Below are positions 5,325 to 10,885 of a stretch of DNA of 10,885 bases, piece by piece. Source of the DNA: Chloroflexota bacterium (GTDB lineage Bacteria; Chloroflexota; Dehalococcoidia; Bin125); the NCBI GenBank assembly GCA_026705105.1, contig JAPPBK010000250.1:1-10885 (forward strand). The letters are read 5' to 3'. Position numbers and translations under genes: made by a program. Position 1 is the first letter of the stretch. Each line of letters starts with the position of its first letter. The notes below the pieces were generated by a model. That model did no database searches. It was not told where the DNA came from and saw nothing but the letters and a program-made list of their open reading frames with translations.

Positions 5325-6131
5325 GTGGCCACTCCCGACCGATTCCGGCTCGACGGACAGGTCGTCCTGCTCACCGGAGCGGGGCGCGGCCTGGGACGCG
5401 CGATGGCGCTGTCTTACGCCGACGCTGGAGCGAAGGTCGCGGGCGCATCGCGCACGCTTTCACAGCTTGAGGAAACGGCCGGGCTGGTCGCCGAGCGCGG
5501 CGGCGAGGCGATCTCGATCGCCACGGACGTCACCGACGCCGCTGCCGTGGAGGCGATGGTCGGCGAGACCATCGATCGCTTTGGCCGCATCGACATCCTG
5601 ATGAACAACGCCGGCGGCGGGGCAGAGGGCGACGGCGCGCCGCTTGAGCAACTGACCGACGAGCAGTGGCGCTGGGGCATCGACATGAACCTGACGTCGC
5701 AGATGCTCTGCGCGCGAACTGTCCTGCCGCACATGATTGAGCGCGGCTCCGGCGTGATCATCAACGTGGCCAGCGGGTTCGGCCTGCGCGGCGGGCGCGA
5801 GAACTGGATGTACGTGTCGGCCAAGGCGGGCGTGGTCAACCTGACGCGTTCCCTGGCGGTGACCTACGGACCGGCCGGCGTGCGCACCAACTGCATCGCG
5901 CCTGGCATATTTCCGCACACGCCGCAAGCGCTCGAACGCTGGCGCGGCGGTCGCTACATCCCGGTCGGTCGGGCCGGCGTTGCCTGGGAGATGGGACCGT
6001 TGGCCGTGTTCCTCTCCTCGGACGCGGCTGCCGGGATCAGCGGCGAGACGATTGCCCAGGACGGTGGCGGGCTGGCGGCGATCGGTCCCACCGGCTGGGC
6101 GCCGCGCGTCCGACTCAGCGAGCCGACATAA
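5325..6131 (+). CDS. SDR-C: short-chain dehydrogenase/reductase with complete catalytic tetrad
   Basis: A 268-residue classical SDR with all signatures: T17-GAGRGLG-24 cofactor loop, Arg at the end of the second strand (GASR), suggesting NADP(H), TDV, N94-NAG-97, and the tetrad Asn122, Ser150, Tyr163, Lys167 (SGFGLRGG...MYVSAK). It ends with GVAWEMGPLAVFLSSDAAAGISGETIAQDGGGLAAIGPTGW, which is strikingly like the C-terminus of SDR-A. An active oxidoreductase for a hydroxyl or keto group is expected. I place the start at the GTG at 5325: it gives the usual MATPDRFRLDGQVVLLTG beginning and has the repeat-derived G-run upstream. An in-frame GTG at 5268 would translate the palindromic repeat into an arginine-rich leader and is unlikely. 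SDR-D follows after 11 bases, so both are in one operon, possibly with the crotonase gene. Confidence 0.93.
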   Translation: MATPDRFRLDGQVVLLTGAGRGLGRAMALSYADAGAKVAGASRTLSQLEETAGLVAERGGEAISIATDVTDAAAVEAMVGETIDRFGRIDILMNNAGGGAEGDGAPLEQLTDEQWRWGIDMNLTSQMLCARTVLPHMIERGSGVIINVASGFGLRGGRENWMYVSAKAGVVNLTRSLAVTYGPAGVRTNCIAPGIFPHTPQALERWRGGRYIPVGRAGVAWEMGPLAVFLSSDAAAGISGETIAQDGGGLAAIGPTGWAPRVRLSEPT

Positions 6132-6142
6132 GGGAGCGAGCG

Positions 6143-6949
6143 ATGTCAGAGTTCATCCCGACTCCCAATCCCGAACGGCCCGACGATCCGTTCCTGCTGA
6201 GGGGCCGAGTCGCGCTGATCGTGGGCGCCGGCGATCCGCTGGGCCGAGCCTCAGCGGTGGCGCTGGCCGAGGCCGGCGCCGACGTGGCAGTCGCCAGCCT
6301 GCGAGCGGGGACGCAAGAGGTGGTGCGGGTCAACTCCGTCGCCAATGAGATCTGGTCGCTGGGCCGCAACAACGTGGCGATCACCCTCGACGCGACCGAC
6401 CGGAACAGCGTCGACGCCGCCATTGCGCGCGCTTCGTCCGAACTGGGACGCCTGGACATCCTCGTCAACGCAGCCGATCTACCGATCGCGGCCCCGATCG
6501 ACGAGTTGAGTCCGTCGGATTGGCAGGCCATCCTCGCCGCCAACCTGCTCGGTCCGGCGATGCTGGCGAGCGCCGCCGCTCGGGTGATGCGCGTTAGCGG
6601 CTACGGACGGATCATCAACGTCGTATCAGTGTTGGCAGCGCGGGGCGTCGCCAACACGTCGGCCTACGCTGCCGCGCACGCGGGAGTCCTGGCGATCACG
6701 CGCTCGCTCTCCCAGGAGTGGGCTCGCGCCGGGATCACCGTAAACGCCCTGCAGGTCGGCATCTATGAGGGCCAGCACGGCTTCGGCGACGATCCCGACG
6801 CGGTCGCGCAAGTCGCGCGGATGCTACCGGCCAAGGAGCTGGTCAAGCCCGAAGATGTGGGAGCGGCCGTAGTCGGACTGGCAGCAGACTCCGGCTTCAT
6901 TAGCGGAGAGACCATCGCCGTCGACGGCGCGGCCACCGCTCGCGTCTGA
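6143..6949 (+). CDS. SDR-D: divergent SDR-family protein, Lys replaced by His, probable partner of SDR-C
   Basis: A 268-residue SDR-fold protein. The cofactor loop is VGAGDPLG (27-34), with Pro32 in place of the central glycine. NNAG is N109-AAD-112. Ser162 and Tyr175 are at the right spacing, but YxxxK reads YAAAH, with His179 in place of Lys. The middle (RVNSVANEIWSLGRNNVAITLDATD) and the C-terminus (FISGETIAVDGAATARV) keep the fold. A 20-residue acidic, proline-rich extension precedes the first strand, as in SDR-B. The gene begins 11 bases after SDR-C with GGGAG six bases before the ATG and ends three bases from the convergent ADP-ribosylglycohydrolase gene. It could be a poorly active enzyme or a structural subunit of an SDR-C/SDR-D heteromer. 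The parallel with SDR-A/SDR-B makes the second more attractive, but this is inference. Confidence 0.88.
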   Translation: MSEFIPTPNPERPDDPFLLRGRVALIVGAGDPLGRASAVALAEAGADVAVASLRAGTQEVVRVNSVANEIWSLGRNNVAITLDATDRNSVDAAIARASSELGRLDILVNAADLPIAAPIDELSPSDWQAILAANLLGPAMLASAAARVMRVSGYGRIINVVSVLAARGVANTSAYAAAHAGVLAITRSLSQEWARAGITVNALQVGIYEGQHGFGDDPDAVAQVARMLPAKELVKPEDVGAAVVGLAADSGFISGETIAVDGAATARV

Positions 6950-6952
6950 TCA

Positions 6953-7939
6953 CTATCCGGGGTTGAGTAACGCTCGGGTCGCCCGATCGATCCGTTCCCG
7001 GTTCGGGGCGCAGTCCAGCCAGCGCTCGGGAATCGCGGCTACGCCGTAGCGCGCGCCCAGGACCGCGCCCGCGACCGCGCCGTTCGTGTCGGTGTCTCCG
7101 CCGGCGCTGACGATCCGGACGAGCGCCTCTTCCAGCGTGTCGCTCGCGTCCAGGCACCAGAGCGCGGCCTGCATGCAGAGGTAAGTGTGTCCGCTGACCC
7201 GCTCGTCGGCGATGCGCTGGGCGATGTCGTCGGGAATGGCGAGCGTCCAGGCGATGAGCTCGGCCGGCGCCCCGTCCTGGCTTGCCGCCAGGGCGAGATC
7301 GTCGCGTCCCGGCTCTGCGCCGCGCAGCAGCATGGCGATTGCCGCATTGACCACGATGCAGGACCATTGCGCGCCCGGCGCGAAATGCGTCACCGCGCAG
7401 GTCGACGCCGTCTGCGCGATCAGTTGCTCCGGCTGACGTGCGTATCTGAGCGCGACCGGGGCGCAGCGCATCAGCGCGCCGTTGGGCTGGGTCTCGGGAC
7501 AGCCCCGCTCCTGCCAGAACGCCTTCGCCGCGCCCGGAGCGCCCAACCCCACTTCGACGTAATCGATCACCGTCGAGGTCATGATCCCGATCCCACGACC
7601 GTTCTCGTTGCGCCACTTGACCAGTCGGTTTGCAAATCCCGCCACCGGGTCCACATCATCAGCAAGCGCTTCCGCGAGATCCACCGCTTGCGCAAGGTCG
7701 TCGTCCATCGGACGCCGGACTTCGCGCGGATCGATCTCGCGGATGCCCTGTGGGTAGCGGCTCCGGATCGTGTCGCGGCCGACTCCCTCGACCGGCAGTC
7801 CCAGCAGATTGCCCGCCGCGAGACCGAGCAGGACCCCGCTGGCGCGATCGGGGTCAATGGGGCCGCTGCTCGAAGTCTCGATCAGCTGGGCCAGGTGGGG
7901 CGCACGTGCGATCAGGCCCGACTCGTCGGTCGTCGTCAT
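6953..7939 (-). CDS. ADP-ribosylglycohydrolase (DraG/ARH) family protein
   Basis: A 328-residue ADP-ribosylglycohydrolase-family protein. GVLLGLAAGNLLGLPVEG (35-52) is the family's first signature, with Asn44 where GD is usual. MDDDLAQA (78-85) matches the TDDTxx metal-binding segment with the two aspartates kept. NGALMRCAPVAL is the GxxMRxxP motif. GGDTDTNGAVAGAVLGARYG contains the C-terminal metal ligands Asp282 and Asp284. Such enzymes remove ADP-ribose from proteins, nucleic acids or small molecules using two Mg2+ ions. Changes in the first two motifs (GD to GN, the outer Thr residues of TDDT to Met and Asp) make the exact activity uncertain. The start at 7939 is supported by a TACGCT -10 hexamer ending six bases upstream, suggesting a leaderless message. 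It is divergent from the TPR gene and convergent with SDR-D. No ADP-ribosyltransferase gene is in view. Confidence 0.9.
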   Translation of the reverse strand: MTTTDESGLIARAPHLAQLIETSSSGPIDPDRASGVLLGLAAGNLLGLPVEGVGRDTIRSRYPQGIREIDPREVRRPMDDDLAQAVDLAEALADDVDPVAGFANRLVKWRNENGRGIGIMTSTVIDYVEVGLGAPGAAKAFWQERGCPETQPNGALMRCAPVALRYARQPEQLIAQTASTCAVTHFAPGAQWSCIVVNAAIAMLLRGAEPGRDDLALAASQDGAPAELIAWTLAIPDDIAQRIADERVSGHTYLCMQAALWCLDASDTLEEALVRIVSAGGDTDTNGAVAGAVLGARYGVAAIPERWLDCAPNRERIDRATRALLNPG

Positions 7940-7945
7940 AGGGCA

Positions 7946-7951
7946 AGCGTA
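7946..7951 (-). promoter_or_regulatory. -10 hexamer TACGCT, possible leaderless promoter of the ADP-ribosylglycohydrolase gene
   Basis: On the minus strand TACGCT is followed by TGCCCT and then the ATG at 7939, the same six-base spacing as for SDR-A. No ribosome binding site is present. It is paired with an identical hexamer on the plus strand at 7998-8003, making a compact divergent promoter region. Confidence 0.42.
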
Positions 7952-7997
7952 GGCGCAGGCGGAGACGACACCAACACGGGACGCCGATTAACCTGAC

Positions 7998-8003
7998 TAC
8001 GCT
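7998..8003 (+). promoter_or_regulatory. -10 hexamer TACGCT for the TPR/clpS-like operon
   Basis: TACGCT fits TAnnnT. Transcription would start near 8009-8010, leaving a leader of about 28 bases with GAGGAG six bases before the ATG at 8037. No good -35 is visible. Confidence 0.38.
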
Positions 8004-8036
8004 GAACCGTGACCGCCGCGACGCGAGGAGTATGTG

Positions 8037-9467
8037 ATGACGTTGCCCAACGATGCCTGGGGGCTGCCGCTGACGACCTCGGAGGAAGCCGCGGAGGCCT
8101 ACCGTCTGGGCGTCGATCGAATGCTCTCGTACCGGTTGGGCGTGGACGAGGCGCTGGGGCGGGCGATTGAGCTGGATCCGAACTTCGCGCTGGCGCACTC
8201 GCAGCTCGGACTGTTTCACCTGTTTCGCGGCAACGGCAAACGGGCGGCTGAGCTGGCCAACCAGGCGCACGAGCTGGCCGAGCAGGCGAGCCCCCGCGAG
8301 CAGCGGCACGCGGCCATTCTCGGCGCAGCAGCGCGAGGCAAAGCGTCGGAAGCGCCGGCGTTGATCGACGCGCATCTCAGCGACACGCCGCGCGACGCCC
8401 CGATCGTGCTGCAGTGGCTGGGCGGCAACTTCTACGGCGGCGGAGTGGAGAAGCGGGAGCGGATGCTGGAACAGTTCGACCGCCTGGCTCCGTCGTTCGG
8501 CGACGACTGGTGGTTCCTGAGCTGGCACGCCTTCGCCAATCATGAGATGGACGAGCTTGAGACCGCGCGGCGGTTGGTCGAGCGCTCCCTGGAACTGCGC
8601 CGGCAGAACGGTCAGGCGGCGCACGCGATGTCGCACGTCTTCTTCGAGGAGCACGACATTGACGGCGGCGCGGGATTCCTGGGCGATTGGCTGGCGGACT
8701 ATCCTGAGCGGGCCGGCTTCTACCGGCATCTGACCTGGCACCAGGCCCTCTTCCTGCTCGCCAACGGCAAGCGCTCGGAGGCGTTGGCCCTGCACGACGA
8801 CACGATCCGTCCCGGCGCCGACGAGCACGGCGACGCGCTCGGCGCCGTGGCCGATGGCGCCTCGCTGCTCTGGCGCTGTCGGCTGCACGACAGCGTCGGC
8901 GGCGGCAAAGGTGGACATCCCGACTGGCAGGCGATCGCCGAGCTGGCCGAATCGGCCTTCCCGCGGCCGGGCACGGCCTGGGTCGACGTGCATCGCGCCA
9001 TGGCCCTTGCGGCGCTGGGCGACCAGATCGGGCTGGGCGCGCTGATCGACGGACTGCGCGAGGCGGCGGATCGTGGGCACCCGACTGCCGGCCTGGTGGT
9101 TGCGCCGGTGGTCGAAGCGCTGGCCGCATTCGGACAGGGCGACTACGAGGCGGCGGCCGATGGGTTGGCGGGCGTCCGCGACCTGATCGTCACGCTGGGC
9201 GGCTCGAACGCGCAGCGCGATGTGTTCGAGGAGACGCTGGTTGAGGCCTCGCTGCGAGCGGGACGGACGGAGCAGGCGCTCGAGCTGCTGCGTGAGCGGC
9301 TGGATCGCGGCGCGACGGCGCGCGACCTCTTCCGCTGGGGCCGGGCACAGTCGGCCAGGAGCGAGATGGACGAGGCAAAACAGGCCTTCCGCCGGGCCGC
9401 TGAGTTGTGGGCGAACGGAGACCTTGACGCGCCGGAATTGCGCGCGCTGCACGAGGCCGCCGCATGA
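8037..9467 (+). CDS. Tetratricopeptide-repeat protein, TTC38/StaR-like family
   Basis: A 476-residue all-helical protein. It begins with the typical TTC38-like start DAWGLPLTTSSEEA-type (here NDAWGLPLTTSEEAAEAYRLGVD), followed by a recognisable TPR, ALGRAIELDPNFALAHSQLG (about 38-60), and further helical pairs to the end (EQALELLRERLDRG, EAKQAFRRAAELW). A region of conserved WWFLSWHAFANHEMDELE and AHAMSHVFFEEHDIDGG (about 160-210) is typical of this family: the His-rich helices are shared with eukaryotic TTC38, whose role is unknown. A protein-binding scaffold is the safest reading. No signal peptide or membrane segment is seen, so it should be cytoplasmic. I take ATG 8037 as the start because GAGGAG lies six bases upstream; GTG 8034 is in frame but too close. 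It is coupled to the clpS-like gene by an ATGA overlap. Confidence 0.85.
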   Translation: MTLPNDAWGLPLTTSEEAAEAYRLGVDRMLSYRLGVDEALGRAIELDPNFALAHSQLGLFHLFRGNGKRAAELANQAHELAEQASPREQRHAAILGAAARGKASEAPALIDAHLSDTPRDAPIVLQWLGGNFYGGGVEKRERMLEQFDRLAPSFGDDWWFLSWHAFANHEMDELETARRLVERSLELRRQNGQAAHAMSHVFFEEHDIDGGAGFLGDWLADYPERAGFYRHLTWHQALFLLANGKRSEALALHDDTIRPGADEHGDALGAVADGASLLWRCRLHDSVGGGKGGHPDWQAIAELAESAFPRPGTAWVDVHRAMALAALGDQIGLGALIDGLREAADRGHPTAGLVVAPVVEALAAFGQGDYEAAADGLAGVRDLIVTLGGSNAQRDVFEETLVEASLRAGRTEQALELLRERLDRGATARDLFRWGRAQSARSEMDEAKQAFRRAAELWANGDLDAPELRALHEAAA

Positions 9468-9808
9468 CTTCGCAACCGTCCGTGCCGCGACCCGATGTCG
9501 TCGTCGAAGACGATGTCGACGCCGAGCGCGGCAGCGAGCTGGACAAGCGCTATCACCTCTTCCTGCACGACTCTGACGACCACACCTACGAGTACGTAAT
9601 CGAGATGCTGGGCGGCGTCTTCGGCTACTCGCGCGAGAAGGCCTTCGCCATCGCCTCGATGATCGACGGACACGGACGCGGCATCGTCGAGACGGCCGAC
9701 TACGAGACGGTCAAGAAGCACCAGGATCAGATCCACGGCTGGGGACCGGATCCGAGAATCCCCCATTGCCGGGGCTCGCTCTCGGCAACGATCGAGGAAG
9801 CCCCCTGA
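9464..9808 (+). CDS. ClpS-like ATP-dependent Clp protease adaptor
   Basis: A 114-residue protein with a ClpS core at about residues 28-98: YHLFLHDSDDHTYEYVIEML (30-49), VFGYSREKAFAIASMIDGHGRGIV (52-75) and a final DQIHGWGPDP segment. ClpS binds the N-domain of ClpA/ClpC and delivers N-degron substrates. The acidic N-terminal tail (residues 10-25) agrees with the flexible ClpS extension. Compared with E. coli ClpS, the residues that hold the substrate alpha-amino group are changed: the LHNDDYT segment reads LHDSDDH, and the VHHEG histidine position reads Asp68 (IDGHG). Specificity may therefore differ. It starts inside the TPR gene's stop codon, so the two are probably made together. No clpA or clpC gene is in the window. 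The stop lies six bases from the convergent DJ-1/PfpI gene. Confidence 0.8.
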   Translation: MTSQPSVPRPDVVVEDDVDAERGSELDKRYHLFLHDSDDHTYEYVIEMLGGVFGYSREKAFAIASMIDGHGRGIVETADYETVKKHQDQIHGWGPDPRIPHCRGSLSATIEEAP

Positions 9809-9814
9809 GCGGCA

Positions 9815-10501
9815 TCAGGCAGATTGCAGCGACTCCAGGAACGGCATCGCGATGTCGATCTGGTCGGCGAAGGGGTCGTGGGCCGGGTCGCGGTGCCAGG
9901 CGTACTCGGTGCCGGCGGCGATCTGCTCGGCCCGCTCCTGGCCGAAGAGCCGCGCGATCAGCGCGAGGCTGAGGTCGATACCGGCCGAGACCCCGGAGGA
10001 GGTCGCAACCGAGCCGGAGTCAACCCAGCGCGCGGAGCGCTGCCAGTCGGTGCGCTCGCCGAATCCGGCCACGTAACTGAAGAAGGCCTTGTTCGTCGTT
10101 GCCGAACGGTCATCCAGCAGTCCCGCCTGCGCGAGCAGTTGCGCTCCCGTGCAGACCGAGGTCGTGATCTCCGCGTCCGCGCCGCGCGAGGACAGCCACT
10201 CGATCAATCGTGGATTGTCCACCTCGCGCAGCGTGCCGACCCCGCCCGGCACGAGGATGATGTCCAGCGCCGGCGCGTGCTCAAAGTCGTAGTGCGGCAG
10301 CAGGCGCGGCGCGAGCTCGAATGGCCAGCCGACGGTCGCCACTGCGACCGGTTCGGTCGTCTCGGCGATCAGTGACACGGAAACCAGGTCCGGCCCCAGG
10401 TTCATCCACATCTCCAGCGGTCCGAACAGGTCGAGCGGCTCTACGCCGTCGAAGATCAGCGCGCCCAGCACAAGCGGTCGGGGTGTTGCATCGTCGGACA
10501 T
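9815..10501 (-). CDS. DJ-1/PfpI (class I glutamine amidotransferase-like) family protein, isonitrile hydratase-like
   Basis: A 228-residue single-domain DJ-1/PfpI protein. LVLGALIFDGVEPLDLFGPLEMW carries the conserved acidic position (Asp24 by alignment with isonitrile hydratases), DIILVPGG precedes the central loop, and TSVCTGAQLLAQAGLLD holds the nucleophile-elbow cysteine (Cys117). RSATTNKAFFSYVAGFGE and VATSSGVSAGIDLSLALIARLFG match the isonitrile hydratase/ThiJ subgroup. No AraC helix-turn-helix domain is fused, so an enzyme or a stress-type protein is likelier than a regulator; the substrate is unknown. I prefer the ATG at 10501, eight bases from AAAGG (10510-10514), over those at 10507 and 10549. 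It is convergent with the clpS-like gene and divergent from the GrdB-like gene. Confidence 0.86.
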   Translation of the reverse strand: MSDDATPRPLVLGALIFDGVEPLDLFGPLEMWMNLGPDLVSVSLIAETTEPVAVATVGWPFELAPRLLPHYDFEHAPALDIILVPGGVGTLREVDNPRLIEWLSSRGADAEITTSVCTGAQLLAQAGLLDDRSATTNKAFFSYVAGFGERTDWQRSARWVDSGSVATSSGVSAGIDLSLALIARLFGQERAEQIAAGTEYAWHRDPAHDPFADQIDIAMPFLESLQSA

Positions 10502-10562
10502 GTCCATGACCTTTCCGGAAGCGCCTGGCGTGGCGTGTGTTGTGAGCACGGCGCGCCACTCA

Positions 10563-10568
10563 AGTCTA
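10563..10568 (-). promoter_or_regulatory. -10 hexamer TAGACT for the DJ-1/PfpI gene
   Basis: TAGACT on the minus strand predicts a start near 10556 and a leader of about 55 bases before the ATG at 10501. It is the third copy of this hexamer upstream of a gene in the window and lies in the divergent gap with the GrdB-like gene. Confidence 0.35.
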
Positions 10569-10619
10569 TGCAGCGGCCGGAAACCGGCTGTCCCGCGTCC
10601 CGCGTCGATCCGGCGCGGT

Positions 10620-10625
10620 TACCAT
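10620..10625 (+). promoter_or_regulatory. Possible -10 hexamer TACCAT for the GrdB-like gene
   Basis: TACCAT fits TAnnnT, is followed by a start expected near 10632 and leaves about 41 bases to the ATG at 10673. It is weakly supported: only the loose hexamer pattern and the position in a divergent gap. Confidence 0.22.
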
Positions 10626-10672
10626 CATGACGACCGGGGACACGCACTTGCCGGCAATGGGAGCAGTTGAGC

Positions 10673-10885
10673 ATGGTTCGTCTGGACGACCTTCATCCGG
10701 AAGAAGCGCAGCACATGCGCGGCATGGGTCAGCGGTTTGCACGTATGCCGTTGGCCGAGACGCCGTTCGCCGCGCCGCCGCCACTGGCTGAAGCGACGAT
10801 CGCCCTAAGCACGTCGGCCGGACTGCTCCGTCGCGACGACCGACCGTTCCGCTTCGGCGCCATGGGCGATCGGATCCTTCCCGAC
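10673..10885 (+). CDS. Glycine/sarcosine/betaine reductase component B-like protein, N-terminus only
   Basis: The first 71 residues of a gene cut by the right edge. The stretch ATIALSTSAGLLRRDDRPFRFGAMGDRILP matches the start of the GrdB/PrdB-like family (glycine/sarcosine/betaine reductase selenoprotein B family), which typically reads LALVTTAGxHxxxxxPFxxG(D/S)xxxRxIP. In Stickland fermenters these are selenoproteins that cleave a C-N bond; many GC-rich bacteria carry shorter, non-selenocysteine relatives of unknown role, and the informative cysteine/selenocysteine region is outside the window. GGGAG lies nine bases before the ATG. The gene is divergent from the DJ-1/PfpI gene with a 171-base gap. 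Confidence 0.65.
   Translation, partial: MVRLDDLHPEEAQHMRGMGQRFARMPLAETPFAAPPPLAEATIALSTSAGLLRRDDRPFRFGAMGDRILPD

Noticed and set aside
7854..9452. A 532-codon open frame on the minus strand
   Set aside because: It is antisense to the TPR gene and runs through the divergent promoter region; there is no recognisable domain, and the composition is that of a GC-rich shadow frame.
10550..10672. Small genes in the gap between the DJ-1/PfpI and GrdB-like genes
   Set aside because: Frames here are short, Arg/Cys-rich and without ribosome binding sites; the gap is better explained as a divergent promoter region.

Overview
The window is GC-rich and densely coding on both strands, with no rRNA, tRNA, CRISPR array or insertion sequence that I can see. 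Several genes seem to start from TAnnnT -10 hexamers placed close to the start codon. Two short C/G-rich palindromic intergenic repeats are present, and the gene set (TPP enzyme, several SDRs, a crotonase, a TTC38-like TPR protein, a ClpS-like protein, a GrdB-like protein) suits a free-living GC-rich bacterium. Chloroflexota (Dehalococcoidia/SAR202-like) is my best guess and a GC-rich actinobacterium the alternative; this is inference, as there is no marker gene.

Left part (1-2914). On the minus strand an antibiotic-biosynthesis-monooxygenase (ABM) domain protein is followed by a thiamine-diphosphate-dependent enzyme that runs off the left edge; a palindromic repeat lies between them. Divergent on the plus strand is a two-gene SDR operon (SDR-A, SDR-B) joined by an ATGA overlap and closed by an intrinsic terminator that begins in the SDR-B stop codon. 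SDR-A lacks the catalytic tyrosine. SDR-B has lost nearly every SDR signature.

Middle part (2915-6949). A Fic-domain protein with its own N-terminal inhibitory motif and C-terminal winged helix is preceded by two near-identical palindromes that look like operators. Its last codons overlap the start of a crotonase-family (enoyl-CoA hydratase/isomerase-like) gene. A second SDR pair follows: SDR-C, with all catalytic residues intact, and SDR-D, with a damaged cofactor loop and Lys replaced by His. The two SDR pairs look like duplicated modules of one better-conserved and one degenerate subunit, an arrangement known from heteromeric SDRs with pseudoenzyme subunits such as BbsCD of anaerobic toluene degradation. 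With the crotonase and TPP enzyme they suggest catabolism of an organic acid or CoA thioester; the substrate cannot be read from the sequence.

Right part (6950-10885). An ADP-ribosylglycohydrolase-family gene (minus) is convergent with SDR-D and divergent from a TTC38/StaR-like TPR gene, which is translationally coupled to a ClpS-like adaptor gene. A DJ-1/PfpI-family gene (minus) is convergent with clpS and divergent from the start of a glycine/sarcosine/betaine reductase component B-like gene cut by the right edge.
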